Virus record (IMG/VR): IMGVR_UViG_3300031951_017642
Span: 1-50,670 of that record
Strand: one strand, 5' to 3'
Origin: a virus
DNA length: 50,670 bases
Position numbers and translations under genes: made by a program. A model generated the notes under the pieces. That model was not told where the DNA came from. It did no database searches and worked only from the letters and a program-made list of their open reading frames with translations. Shown here piece after piece: positions 9,090 through 17,083 of this stretch; the stretch's first letter is position 1; each line of letters begins with the position of its first letter.

Positions 9090-10934
9090 TTAAGGTTGAT
9101 TTTTTCCTCCTGTCATAGCTGATGGTGCGTTTTTAGAATTTAAATTACTATTTAAATTGACTTTAACCTCAGGAGTGTCCGATCCTTTGATCATCATTTT
9201 ATTGACGGTTTCTTGATCAACGTTTTTAGTAATATTAGGATCACCTGAAATATTCCAATTAACGGTTATTACTTGTCCCTCTGCAGGTTTTTGTGGATTA
9301 TACGCTTTATTAAATGTATCCTGAATACTTTTTAAAGTTGCATCAAATGAAGCTTGAATTTTAACTTTTGATTCTTCTTCTATTTTAGCGGCGTTTGTTA
9401 AAAAATTAGTTAATGCTAAATTCGCACCTTCTTTATCTTCTTTCAATAATGAGGTTATTGCATCTTCAATTGGTTGGGTTAGTTGTGTTAATGGTTCTCT
9501 AATAGATTTTGTCGTTACACCTCTATTCATGCCCACGGCAACATCTTTATTGATACCCATCATAGTTGTGAAGAGTTTTTCGATTGGTTCTGAAGTAGCT
9601 TTCCCAAACCCAACTGCAGCCTTTGTTCCCGATATACTATAATTAATCTGTTGTAACTCTGTTAATTGATCATAAGCTAACTCTTCAACGGTTTGAGCCT
9701 GAGTTGTTTGAGACTCTTTTAGTTTTTCAATATCCTCGGGTGTTAATTGATCAACTTGTTTTAATAATACTTCACCTGTTTTTTCATCTTTTACATTAAC
9801 CGTGGCAACACCATCCTTCATCTGTGCCATACTAGCAATGAGTTCTTTAGTTTCTTCATTACCCTCAGCAAAACTTGGTAATTTGATTTGTGACATTTTT
9901 TTGTCGAACTCAGAAGCTTTTATTGACATACCTGCTAACTCTTCAGCAGTCATACCCATAGCTTCGGCAACCTCTCTTAATCTTCGTTTTGACCCTGGCA
10001 TAATTTCAAATTTACCTGTTTGTTCATTGAACTTGGTAAATTCTTTTGACATATTGACTATTTCTTTTTGTAAGGCTTCAGGATCGTTTTGAGCCATGTC
10101 CATCGCTCTTAATGGATCTAACAACCCACTTGATGTAACACCTAATCTTTGTAATGATGCTGATAACTCAATCGCTTTTTCAGGTGAGAATAAATCATCG
10201 GCAATTTTGAATACTTTACCCATATCAACACCAAGTCTAGATGCCTGTATAGACATTTTTGTTAGACCGTTAATACCACCTTCAAAATTATATACGTTTA
10301 ATTTTCCTATGTTTGTGGCAACAGCTGAAGATACCGCACCGACTGAAACACCAGCAGCTCTTGCAGAATTTGCAACTTCTAACATTTTTTCACCGACATC
10401 ATAAACCGATATACCGACTTCTCTGAATTTTCCAGTTAAAACACCAACATCTTGTCCAGTTGCTTTAGAAGCGGCGGATAGTTCAATTATAGCCTCACTT
10501 CCTAAACTTGCCGCGGATCCCAATGCCTCACCCATTTTACCTATGTTCTTGATTGCAGTTTCTTGGTCTATACCCATTCTTATAAGAGCAGGAGACACAT
10601 CTGCGATAGATTGACGGAATTCCTCCATCCTACCCTTTCCAACACCAAATTGTGCAGAAAGTTCAGTAGCTTGTTGATCTAATAATTTAATAAAAGTATT
10701 TTCACCTAAACTTTGATCAACAAAAGAATCGGCAACTGCTTTCATTGTTTCTTGAGTAATATCTTTAATATCCTTTAGACCAATTTGCCAACTTTTTACA
10801 TAATCTTTTTCAAAATTAAGTAGATCGGGTTTTTCGTCTCCATCATCATCACCAGATTCTTTCCTACCTTTTTTGTAGGCTTCCTTGACTAACTTATCAA
10901 TTTCTTCTTTACTATATGTCTTTTCATCACTCAT
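9090..10934 (-). CDS. Tail tape measure protein
   Basis: This 614-residue protein sits directly after the tube and chaperone genes, the usual tape-measure position. The N-terminus is highly charged (MSDEKTYSKEEIDKLVKEAY). The long helical middle, roughly residues 80-380, has the alternating Ala/Gly-rich pattern of phage tape measures (FREVGISVYDVGEKMLEVAN; SARAAGVSVGAVSSAVATNI; EAMGMTAEELAGMS). Tape measures fill the tube lumen, fix tail length and leave the tube at infection. At about 0.15 nm per residue the helical length would be near 90 nm, close to T4 (gp29, about 590 residues). No lysozyme or peptidase domain is visible. The ATG at 10934 is preceded by a TATTTAT motif. Confidence 0.8.
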   Translation of the reverse strand: MSDEKTYSKEEIDKLVKEAYKKGRKESGDDDGDEKPDLLNFEKDYVKSWQIGLKDIKDITQETMKAVADSFVDQSLGENTFIKLLDQQATELSAQFGVGKGRMEEFRQSIADVSPALIRMGIDQETAIKNIGKMGEALGSAASLGSEAIIELSAASKATGQDVGVLTGKFREVGISVYDVGEKMLEVANSARAAGVSVGAVSSAVATNIGKLNVYNFEGGINGLTKMSIQASRLGVDMGKVFKIADDLFSPEKAIELSASLQRLGVTSSGLLDPLRAMDMAQNDPEALQKEIVNMSKEFTKFNEQTGKFEIMPGSKRRLREVAEAMGMTAEELAGMSIKASEFDKKMSQIKLPSFAEGNEETKELIASMAQMKDGVATVNVKDEKTGEVLLKQVDQLTPEDIEKLKESQTTQAQTVEELAYDQLTELQQINYSISGTKAAVGFGKATSEPIEKLFTTMMGINKDVAVGMNRGVTTKSIREPLTQLTQPIEDAITSLLKEDKEGANLALTNFLTNAAKIEEESKVKIQASFDATLKSIQDTFNKAYNPQKPAEGQVITVNWNISGDPNITKNVDQETVNKMMIKGSDTPEVKVNLNSNLNSKNAPSAMTGGKNQP

Positions 10935-10953
10935 TCTAATTACCTATTTACTC

Positions 10954-10960
10954 ATAAATA
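10954..10960 (-). promoter_or_regulatory. TATTTAT motif before tape measure gene
   Basis: Coding strand TGATATTTATGAG, 19 bases before the ATG at 10934. It lies just after the stop codon of the predicted chaperone frameshift extension. Confidence 0.45.
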
Positions 10961-10965
10961 TCATT

Positions 10966-11118
10966 TTATTTATTTTCAATTTCTTCAACATATTTGTTAA
11001 TTAAATATTTTCTTATGTATGTAGGCATAGACATAAACTCAGAATATTGTGTTCTAAAAATTTTAGAGAAATAATAAAACTCATCTAATATGGTTATCTT
11101 ATATTGCGAAGAAAGGCC
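10966..11118 (-). CDS. Frameshift extension of tail assembly chaperone
   Basis: A 50-codon open frame with no ATG near its beginning, in the +1 frame relative to the chaperone gene and entered before that gene's stop. It reads GLSSQYKITILDEFYYF, SKIFRTQYSEFMSMPTYIRK and YLINKYVEEIENK. The segment around MSMPTYIRKYLINKYVEE resembles the short helper protein (gp51-type) that accompanies gp26 in T4-like phages and the T part of lambda-like G/GT chaperones. A +1 slip at TTT TTT CGG (11117-11125) would give a 300-residue fusion (250 + 50). Its place between the tube and tape measure genes is exactly where tail chaperone frameshifts occur. Alternatives are independent initiation at ATG MSMPTYIRK (22 residues) or non-coding sequence. 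Confidence 0.6.
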   Translation of the reverse strand, partial: GLSSQYKITILDEFYYFSKIFRTQYSEFMSMPTYIRKYLINKYVEEIENK

Positions 11119-11869
11119 GAAAAAACTCCACCCCAAAAGCAATGTTGACCATTACTCTTTCTCCTGACGGGGCTATTACTTCTTTTCTTAAATCTAATCT
11201 TGGTTCGTTATCAACTAGAAATCTTCTAATAAATTTAGAATCAGCAATTGGCATACTTTCAACAAATGTTGAAATTTTAATTCTGTCCGTATCACCATTT
11301 AAACTTACAATGTGCTTGTTCAACTTAGTTGTGATTGTCGGTGCAGTTCTGTCAGAAGGATACGATTTTAAAATTGCGTTAATTTCTAACGTATCATATA
11401 TTGATAATAATTTTAAAGTTACTTTGTTTTTTGACATAGGTAATGTCACATTGAAAAGTCCGTTTTCATCAGGTTCTACCTCTGTCTTTTTGAAATTAAG
11501 TTCATCTAACTTAATTGTTGAAGTAAATTTTTGTTCGGTTACGGGATCTGTGACTGTCACTTTGTATTCAGGTCCAAAAGCTGTGTTTCTTAAGAACAAC
11601 AAGATTGCTTCAACATCTCCATCTAAAAGTTCTTCAGGTCTGATTTCTCTTTCATATACTTTGTTCCTTAACAATGGTAGAATAATTGACTCAGTAACAT
11701 TTCTTGTTCCATCGTAATCTGAAAGTATGTTTTCATCAACCGCAGTCAAATAACCCACTTTAACTGATTTCTTTTTTGATTTATAAAAAATCCCCTGTGT
11801 TGGTAGAGTTATAACGTCATGAGGTAAATTCAAATTACCGTGACCTACTGTATATTCATTTTGTTCCAT
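11099..11869 (-). CDS. gp26-type tail assembly chaperone / T4 baseplate family protein
   Basis: The 256-residue protein starts with NLNLPHDVITLPTQGIFY, then VKVGYLTAVDENILSDYDGT, then EELLDGDVEAILLFLRNTAFGPEY. This is the layout of the T4_baseplate/gp26 family: LPSxGxxY, a T-x-x-DE-x-IL motif, then LxxGDxxxLLxxLRxxxFGxxY. Family members act before the tape measure in tail assembly and are thought to be chaperones. It ends with FGVEFFRPFFAI. The codons for FF lie on a T-run that is a likely +1 frameshift site into the downstream 50-codon frame. The gene follows the tube-gene terminator and lacks its own TATTTAT motif; an AT-rich ATTATATATAAT lies just before its ATG. Confidence 0.7.
   Translation of the reverse strand: MEQNEYTVGHGNLNLPHDVITLPTQGIFYKSKKKSVKVGYLTAVDENILSDYDGTRNVTESIILPLLRNKVYEREIRPEELLDGDVEAILLFLRNTAFGPEYKVTVTDPVTEQKFTSTIKLDELNFKKTEVEPDENGLFNVTLPMSKNKVTLKLLSIYDTLEINAILKSYPSDRTAPTITTKLNKHIVSLNGDTDRIKISTFVESMPIADSKFIRRFLVDNEPRLDLRKEVIAPSGERVMVNIAFGVEFFRPFFAI
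11117..11128 (-). other. Candidate +1 programmed frameshift site
   Basis: Coding strand GAG TTT TTT CGG CCT. A Phe-tRNA on the second TTT can slip forward one base onto TTC, a better match for the GAA anticodon. The next in-frame codon, CGG, is probably rare in this AT-rich genome and would stall the ribosome. The shift enters the 50-codon extension. No direct evidence of slippage is available from sequence. Confidence 0.5.
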
Positions 11870-11896
11870 ATTATATATAATTTCAACTTAAATGAT

Positions 11897-11929
11897 AAAA
11901 AAAAACCGTAAACTGTAAAGTCTACGGTT
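11897..11929 (-). terminator. Intrinsic terminator after tube gene
   Basis: On the minus strand AACCGTAGACT and AGTTTACGGTT pair over 11 bp (one G-U) around the loop TTAC, followed by an uninterrupted T run. It lies 23 bases past the tube stop codon and before the chaperone gene. Confidence 0.85.
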
Positions 11930-11951
11930 ATATGTTTTAGTATTATTTAGA

Positions 11952-12440
11952 TTAGTATACTAAGATACATCTATCCATTTGCATTTGACATGTGATACCT
12001 GCGATATTATCAGAGTTGTAAGCTAAAGAACCTCCATCATACCCTAAAAGAAATGCTCCTTCTAATATCCATTTTTCAACAACTACCCCTGTTGGATCCA
12101 ACATTTCAAGGTCAACATTTTTTTTGTAACCTGCTGCATAACCCATACGTCCCGTTACCGACTCAGCACATAAACGAATCCACTCCATAATAGCTTGTGA
12201 TGCTGAAGGTCCAATAGGGTCACGGAATTTAACTGAAATTGCATCCCATTTAAATCTACCAGCAACAAACGTTGAAGTATTTAAAAATTCGATCTCTTTT
12301 GAGTTGATCGTAAGTTTTGGTCTTGACGCACTTTCCACATACCACTCGTTAATTCCAAGTGATGAAGGGAATCTTAAGATCCATCGGTTCTCCCTTTTCG
12401 GTTCGTAAGGGATCGGCATTTTCATTAATAAATCAGCCAT
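11952..12440 (-). CDS. 19: Tail tube protein (T4 gp19-like)
   Basis: The product has 162 residues, almost exactly the length of T4 gp19. It begins MADLLMKMPIPYEPKRENRW, then ILRFPSSLGINEWYVESASR and PKLTINSKEIEFLNT, the strand pattern of myovirus tube subunits. It then has FVAGRFKWDAISVKFRDPIG and ends GITCQMQMDRCILVY. Tube subunits stack as hexamers inside the sheath and form the channel for DNA. The gene is expressed as its own unit, with a TATTTAT motif 33 bases upstream and a strong terminator downstream, as expected for one of the most abundant tail proteins. Confidence 0.88.
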   Translation of the reverse strand: MADLLMKMPIPYEPKRENRWILRFPSSLGINEWYVESASRPKLTINSKEIEFLNTSTFVAGRFKWDAISVKFRDPIGPSASQAIMEWIRLCAESVTGRMGYAAGYKKNVDLEMLDPTGVVVEKWILEGAFLLGYDGGSLAYNSDNIAGITCQMQMDRCILVY

Positions 12441-12473
12441 ATCTTATTGTTTAAATTTTGTTTTATTTTTATT

Positions 12474-12480
12474 ATAAATA
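12474..12480 (-). promoter_or_regulatory. TATTTAT motif before tube gene
   Basis: Coding strand TAGTATTTATAAT, 33 bases before the ATG at 12440, within the 108-base gap after the phosphatase gene. The rest of that gap is AT-rich with no other signal seen. Confidence 0.5.
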
Positions 12481-12548
12481 CTATGAAATAAAAATTTTTC
12501 TATTTACTTCAATTATTTTTCAAATTATATCTTAACTAGTCCCAGTTA

Positions 12549-13379
12549 TTATTCAAATTTAGTTTTTTTACCTCCTCCTGTATGATAAATATCTAATCCA
12601 GATTCATCATCAAAATGTTTCTTCATTGCTTGAACGTTTCTTAAATCATCATCTGAAAACCCAATATAAGGTACAAAATAATTACTTATTTTATTTTTCA
12701 TAAAAGCTTTTTCTTGTAGTTTCCTTGAAAGTTCTTGAACGTATCTCATAAACTCACTCATTGCTTTTACTTTAAGTTCTTCAGGATTCGCAGCAGAACC
12801 TTCACCGAAACTTACAGGATGATATTTGTTCATATCTAAATATACTCTTACCAATTCATCATCCGACAATTCTTCTTCATCTGCCAAATCTCTATATTTT
12901 TTAAGATTTTTAACAAGTTCTTTTTCACTTAATCCGTGTTTGTTTTTCTTAATTAGATTATAAATCGCATTTTTAAGAACCGAAGGGGTGTGTCCTCTTG
13001 CTGTGATGATTGCAAAAATAGACCCATTATTAACCGCCTCAACAAAGTCACTCCATGCAGGACCTGTTTCTGCTTTCATAGCATCACTAATGAAAGCCTT
13101 GTCACCTGGTACTTTAAAGTCTCTGAAGGCATCCTTATCAAAATCTACAATAGTGTGACCCTCATATTTGAACGGTTCTTTACCAATATCAGTTCTATAC
13201 TCCGCAAAATCTTCCGTAGACATACCAACAGTTTTACCTTTATCATCTACAAGATAAATTTTTGTTGGCATATACATAAGGTTATCATCCCAGTCAAAAG
13301 CATAATACTTCATTGTGGGTTTCATCTGATCGTGAATGATTTCAGATAAAATTTCTTTAACAAATTTTTTGTAATTCAT
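12549..13379 (-). CDS. HAD-superfamily phosphatase
   Basis: This 276-residue protein has HAD hydrolase motifs: motif I YYAFDWDDNL (nucleophile Asp29, acid Asp31), motif II IITARGHT around residues 123-130, and a late acidic motif GFSDDDLRN near residue 245. HAD enzymes remove phosphates from sugars, nucleotides or nucleic-acid ends through an aspartyl-phosphate. Phage members include polynucleotide 3'-phosphatases, but there is no kinase P-loop here. The first 20 residues (MNYKKFVKEILSEIIHDQ) form a separate helix. The insertion between sheath and tube genes, with its own TATTTAT motif, suggests an acquired gene. The substrate is unknown. Confidence 0.7.
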   Translation of the reverse strand: MNYKKFVKEILSEIIHDQMKPTMKYYAFDWDDNLMYMPTKIYLVDDKGKTVGMSTEDFAEYRTDIGKEPFKYEGHTIVDFDKDAFRDFKVPGDKAFISDAMKAETGPAWSDFVEAVNNGSIFAIITARGHTPSVLKNAIYNLIKKNKHGLSEKELVKNLKKYRDLADEEELSDDELVRVYLDMNKYHPVSFGEGSAANPEELKVKAMSEFMRYVQELSRKLQEKAFMKNKISNYFVPYIGFSDDDLRNVQAMKKHFDDESGLDIYHTGGGKKTKFE

Positions 13380-13383
13380 ATTA

Positions 13384-13390
13384 ATAAATA
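13384..13390 (-). promoter_or_regulatory. TATTTAT motif before phosphatase gene
   Basis: Coding strand GAGATATTTATTAAT, only 4 bases before the ATG at 13379. If this is a -10-type element the transcript would be essentially leaderless. Confidence 0.4.
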
Positions 13391-13400
13391 TCTCTTAAAT

Positions 13401-13427
13401 AAAAAAGGGGAACTTTCGTCCCCCTTT
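13401..13427 (-). terminator. Intrinsic terminator after sheath gene
   Basis: On the minus strand AAAGGGGGAC pairs with GTTCCCCTTT (one G-U) around a GAAA tetraloop and runs into further T residues. It starts 20 bases past the sheath stop codon. This is a textbook GC-rich hairpin with a T tail. Confidence 0.9.
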
Positions 13428-13446
13428 GTATGAATAATAAACCAAC

Positions 13447-16400
13447 TTATATATTCTCAAACGATGCTCCTGTTGGAGTGATATAGAATGTAATGTCGAT
13501 AAATTCAAGTGATCTTGTTGGTTTGATATAAATCTTACCTGTCATTTGGTTTCTATCTAAATCCTCAGGATCTGAAGAAACTGTAACTCGGAAGTCATAT
13601 AAACCACGATCTCTTCTGATTGCATCTAAGATTGGGTTAACAGCATTTAAGAAGTCTTGTCTTACTTGTGAGTCGTTTTGTTCAAACAATAGTCTTACAG
13701 AAACTGCTGAAATCAATTTACGAGCTTGTAACAACAATCTTCTAACGTTGATTCTGTCAAGAGCCGATTCTCTTACTTGTAGAGTTTTGTTACCCCAAAT
13801 TACGGTACCGACATCAGAGAAGGTTGCGATTGGGTTAAGTCTACCTACGTAAAGGATGTCTCTATCTTCTTGAGTTAACTTCTTACGAGCTTTAATACAG
13901 TTAACAATACCACGAGTGTAACCCGCCGCAGCGAACCAAGGGAACGCGATGTTATCTGTCAACGCTAAGTTTCTTGTTACTTCAGCTGTTGGTGGGATAT
14001 AGATTTGAGTGTTATTTACACTATCTCTTGTCAATACCCACGGATAGTAAGTAGCCGTGTAGTTAGAGTCAATTCCTGTATTCTCTAAGTTGTCAACTGC
14101 TTCTGTTGGGTAGATAAATACATCAATCCCTGTTGTAGTTGCAACATACATATCAACGTCAGGAGTTGTACAAATGTATAATGAGTCCGCTCTGTTGAAT
14201 TCAATCATATTAACCGCATCTTCTACAAGGTTACTGTTATTTACATAATCAATACCCGGTGTTACAAACACGTTAATGTTAACCGCCTCAGGGTTTGCAA
14301 ATGTTTGTTGACCTAACAAGTATGCATAGTAGTCGGTATTTGCCCAATTCTGAGTTCCGTCACCTAAAGAAATTTCTTTAAACGCTCCCCAACCTGTTGC
14401 TTGTGGGTATCTTGTAGATGGACAAGCTCCGAATAGGAATCCTGTTCTACCGATTTGGAATCTATCTTCGTTAGTTCTCCATTCTCTGTAGATATCCCAT
14501 CCGTCAAATCCACCTTGTACTAAGAATGTGAATTTACGTGCGAACAATCTATAGTATGCGTTTGTTGGAAGTTCAGGTTCAGTGATGAATGGTGAGTTAC
14601 CACAGATAAATCTTGGGTCACCACTCGTCGAGAACTCAGGCCCGATTGTTAAACCACTTGCATTTACGTCCATGTGGAAACCTGCAGATCTGTAGTTGAA
14701 TGGTAAACCATCAATATCACAAGTATTATTAGGATTTCTCTTACCAACGTATTCGAAGTAAGCGGCATCCCATCCTAAATTGTTAGATATACCTAAGTAT
14801 GTTCTTCTAACATTATCTCCCGGACTTACCAACGCATCATCATTACCTGAAGACAAACCAAATGGTGGGTTATAAATTACTTCGCCAGGGAAATCATATT
14901 TACCTTTAATAATTGGGAATGGTGATTGAGCTCCTGCATAATTTCTGAAGTTAAATCCGTTGAATCCACAAGGAAGTGCGTCAATTGGGGCATCCTCGTT
15001 CATTTCAACCATTACGTATTTAGAATTCAGTGCGTATTCTCCATCCAATGTACCAATTTTATTTGCAATAAAGTTGTTTTGTCCTGGATCCATTGTACAG
15101 TTTGTAAATTTCTCAAGAACTACAGGGTTTGCATCAGTATCAAAATAGTCACGAATCAATACATCAAACGTTAAGTTGTTATAAGTTTGATTGATAAGTG
15201 AAACTTTAATTAACGTGTTAGCGGCATCACCATCAGAAATTGTGTAGAACCTGAATAGGTCATAAACTTTATTACCTCTTAATTCTGATACAACCCAAGG
15301 AGAATTAGGCGTTTGATATCTGTCCAAATACCATCCAATTGAGTTAGGGTCACCACTTTGAGCAGAGTCTAATTCAATAAAGTTTGGATTTAAACCTCTA
15401 ACGTATCCTTTTTTCCAAGAGTAGTTTAACCAAGATTGGAATACTTCCTCATTAAATAATGGAACTTCAATTCTTGGTTTTTGGAAGTTTGCAATCCCAA
15501 ACACTTTACTAATATACTCAGGATCATTTTGAGTTAAAGAAGTTTCAAACGTAAAGTTTTGACCAAATTTATCAGTACAATTAACCGCAAATGTCAAGTA
15601 TGGGTTTTTAAGAACTCCAGCATATTTTCCTGTCATATCTAAACTAGCATCTGTTGTTGCCGTTACTGAGTATGCTGGGTTAGTTGAGTTTGTATAAGTT
15701 GCAATACCTCTTGATCTTAAAGTTGCAACAACTACATTATCGTAATCAACATATGATGTCCCTGTGTAGTAATAAATTTTACCAACAATAGTTCCTGAAT
15801 AACAATCAATATTAACAGGTGTAGGAGTAGGTGTAGGTGACACAAAAGGTGACGGTGTAATACAAGGATTAGCTGCCGATGGTGTAGGTGTTGGTGATGA
15901 TGATGCTTGTGGTGTAGGAGTTGGGTTTGGATAATAAGCCGTTAAACCTGACACCAAAGTAGAGAATGAATATCCTGAGTAATTTGTATTACCTGTATTT
16001 GTAAATAACGCATAGTACCAAGAATCATTCAAAGGAGAAGTTAAATCAGTGGCATCAAACGATACAGATGGAACATTAAATACATTAGTTCCCGCTGTCC
16101 AACCAGCACCATTTAATGTGTTATAGTCGTCAGTAGCAATAGAACCAAAGTAAGCAATTTGTTCATCTTCCGCAAGATAAGGATTGTTACTTGTGATAAC
16201 ATCAAAAATTAAATTATTAATTTGAGTTTCTAATGTAGAAGTATCTCCGTTAAACTCTTCATATTGTTCTGTAATTATGTCTTGAATAATTGAAGGGAAG
16301 CTTCCTTGGAAACCTATTGTTGTTGTTGAATTAGTACAAGCAGTAAACGGAACTGTAAATGTGAGTTCTTTTGGAACTACACATGTTGTAACACAAGTTG

Positions 16401-16797
16401 CCGAATTAGTTACTGAACTTAGACACCAAACACCAATTGTTGATGGATCTACGTTAGCAACCGTAGTTATTGACCAAGATGGTCCTGCATCGTAACCTGA
16501 TAATCCTAAGATTCTTGTTACGAATAATTGATTGGATTGTTGTAGATATGCTTTTGCAATGTAAGCCGCTTCATACTTTGGAATTTGGGTATTAACAAAT
16601 TTTTCTGGTGAAGTACCTCCAAATACTGTTTGGAATTCATCAAAATTTGTAATAAAAATCGGTTCAAAAGCTGGACCTATCAAAGTTTCACCTACGATAC
16701 CTAATGTTGTTACCCCGACGCTTTGAGCAACAAAGCTCAAATCTACTTCAGAAGTATAAACACCAGGTGAAACGAAAACTTTACTGTTTGTTGCCAT
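13447..16797 (-). CDS. 18: Tail sheath protein (T4 gp18-like) with Thr/Pro-rich insertion
   Basis: The N-terminus (FVSPGVYTSEVDLSFVAQSV then GVTTLGIVGETLIGPAFEP) and C-terminus (VIWGNKTLQVRESALDRINV then RRLLLQARKLISAVSVRLLF, QMTGKIYIKPTRSLEFID) are typical of myovirus sheath proteins. The sheath contracts to drive the tube through the host envelope. At 1116 residues it is far longer than T4 gp18 (about 660). Much of the excess lies after residue 100 and includes a mucin-like linker at about 288-332 (NPTPTP, SSPTPTPS, SPTPTPTP) bracketed by Cys, before a CYSGTIVGKIYYYTGTSYVD domain. Such a linker probably displays an extra domain on the outer surface and could be O-glycosylated. A strong terminator follows. 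Confidence 0.9.
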   Translation of the reverse strand: MATNSKVFVSPGVYTSEVDLSFVAQSVGVTTLGIVGETLIGPAFEPIFITNFDEFQTVFGGTSPEKFVNTQIPKYEAAYIAKAYLQQSNQLFVTRILGLSGYDAGPSWSITTVANVDPSTIGVWCLSSVTNSATCVTTCVVPKELTFTVPFTACTNSTTTIGFQGSFPSIIQDIITEQYEEFNGDTSTLETQINNLIFDVITSNNPYLAEDEQIAYFGSIATDDYNTLNGAGWTAGTNVFNVPSVSFDATDLTSPLNDSWYYALFTNTGNTNYSGYSFSTLVSGLTAYYPNPTPTPQASSSPTPTPSAANPCITPSPFVSPTPTPTPVNIDCYSGTIVGKIYYYTGTSYVDYDNVVVATLRSRGIATYTNSTNPAYSVTATTDASLDMTGKYAGVLKNPYLTFAVNCTDKFGQNFTFETSLTQNDPEYISKVFGIANFQKPRIEVPLFNEEVFQSWLNYSWKKGYVRGLNPNFIELDSAQSGDPNSIGWYLDRYQTPNSPWVVSELRGNKVYDLFRFYTISDGDAANTLIKVSLINQTYNNLTFDVLIRDYFDTDANPVVLEKFTNCTMDPGQNNFIANKIGTLDGEYALNSKYVMVEMNEDAPIDALPCGFNGFNFRNYAGAQSPFPIIKGKYDFPGEVIYNPPFGLSSGNDDALVSPGDNVRRTYLGISNNLGWDAAYFEYVGKRNPNNTCDIDGLPFNYRSAGFHMDVNASGLTIGPEFSTSGDPRFICGNSPFITEPELPTNAYYRLFARKFTFLVQGGFDGWDIYREWRTNEDRFQIGRTGFLFGACPSTRYPQATGWGAFKEISLGDGTQNWANTDYYAYLLGQQTFANPEAVNINVFVTPGIDYVNNSNLVEDAVNMIEFNRADSLYICTTPDVDMYVATTTGIDVFIYPTEAVDNLENTGIDSNYTATYYPWVLTRDSVNNTQIYIPPTAEVTRNLALTDNIAFPWFAAAGYTRGIVNCIKARKKLTQEDRDILYVGRLNPIATFSDVGTVIWGNKTLQVRESALDRINVRRLLLQARKLISAVSVRLLFEQNDSQVRQDFLNAVNPILDAIRRDRGLYDFRVTVSSDPEDLDRNQMTGKIYIKPTRSLEFIDITFYITPTGASFENI

Positions 16798-16829
16798 GTT
16801 TAAAATGTCTTTACTTATTTATTTTACCT

Positions 16830-16836
16830 ATAAATA
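16830..16836 (-). promoter_or_regulatory. TATTTAT motif before sheath gene
   Basis: Coding strand GAATATTTATAGG, 32 bases before the ATG at 16797. It is one of a divergent pair with the motif at 16873-16879. Confidence 0.5.
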
Positions 16837-16872
16837 TTCGAGTTTTTAGTAAAAACTTTACATTGTGCAAAC

Positions 16873-16879
16873 TATTTAT
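16873..16879 (+). promoter_or_regulatory. TATTTAT motif before small plus-strand gene
   Basis: Plus strand AACTATTTATATT, 42 bases before the chosen ATG at 16922. In this divergent region each copy of the motif reads in the direction of its own gene. Confidence 0.45.
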
Positions 16880-16921
16880 ATTTTGGTAAGATTTTATTCT
16901 GCCTTTTTTCTACCTACCGTT

Positions 16922-17083
16922 ATGAAAGAACCTAAGAAGATAAAAAACTTAAAAATTGATGTTGAAGTACACGATGTCCTGAAAAAATATTGCGATAAGA
17001 GAGGTATTAAAATGTATAAATTTTTAGAAAACCTTATAGTTGAAAAATGTAAGGAAAAGAAAGATATATACGGGGAAAGTTAA
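16922..17083 (+). CDS. Small ribbon-helix-helix-like protein
   Basis: The 53-residue protein reads MKEPKKIKNLKIDVEVHDVL, KKYCDKRGIKMYKFLENLIV and EKCKEKKDIYGES. A short basic beta-strand region (KIKNLKID) followed by two amphipathic helices (EVHDVLKKYCDKRG; MYKFLENLIVEKCKEK) is the layout of Arc/MetJ-type ribbon-helix-helix regulators. An upstream in-frame ATG at 16865 would add 19 hydrophobic residues lacking family character and would run through the promoter-like motif, so I chose 16922. It is alone on the plus strand inside the tail block and overlaps the stop of the converging gene by 4 bases. A regulatory role is inference. Confidence 0.55.
   Translation: MKEPKKIKNLKIDVEVHDVLKKYCDKRGIKMYKFLENLIVEKCKEKKDIYGES

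Noticed and set aside
11142-11717. A 191-codon plus-strand frame opposite the chaperone gene
   Set aside because: It is antisense to a gene with clear family motifs, with no sign of its own start signals or domain.
16865-16921. Earlier in-frame ATG for the small ribbon-helix-helix-like protein
   Set aside because: It would place the promoter-like motif inside the gene and add a hydrophobic stretch not expected in this fold; the ATG at 16922 fits better.
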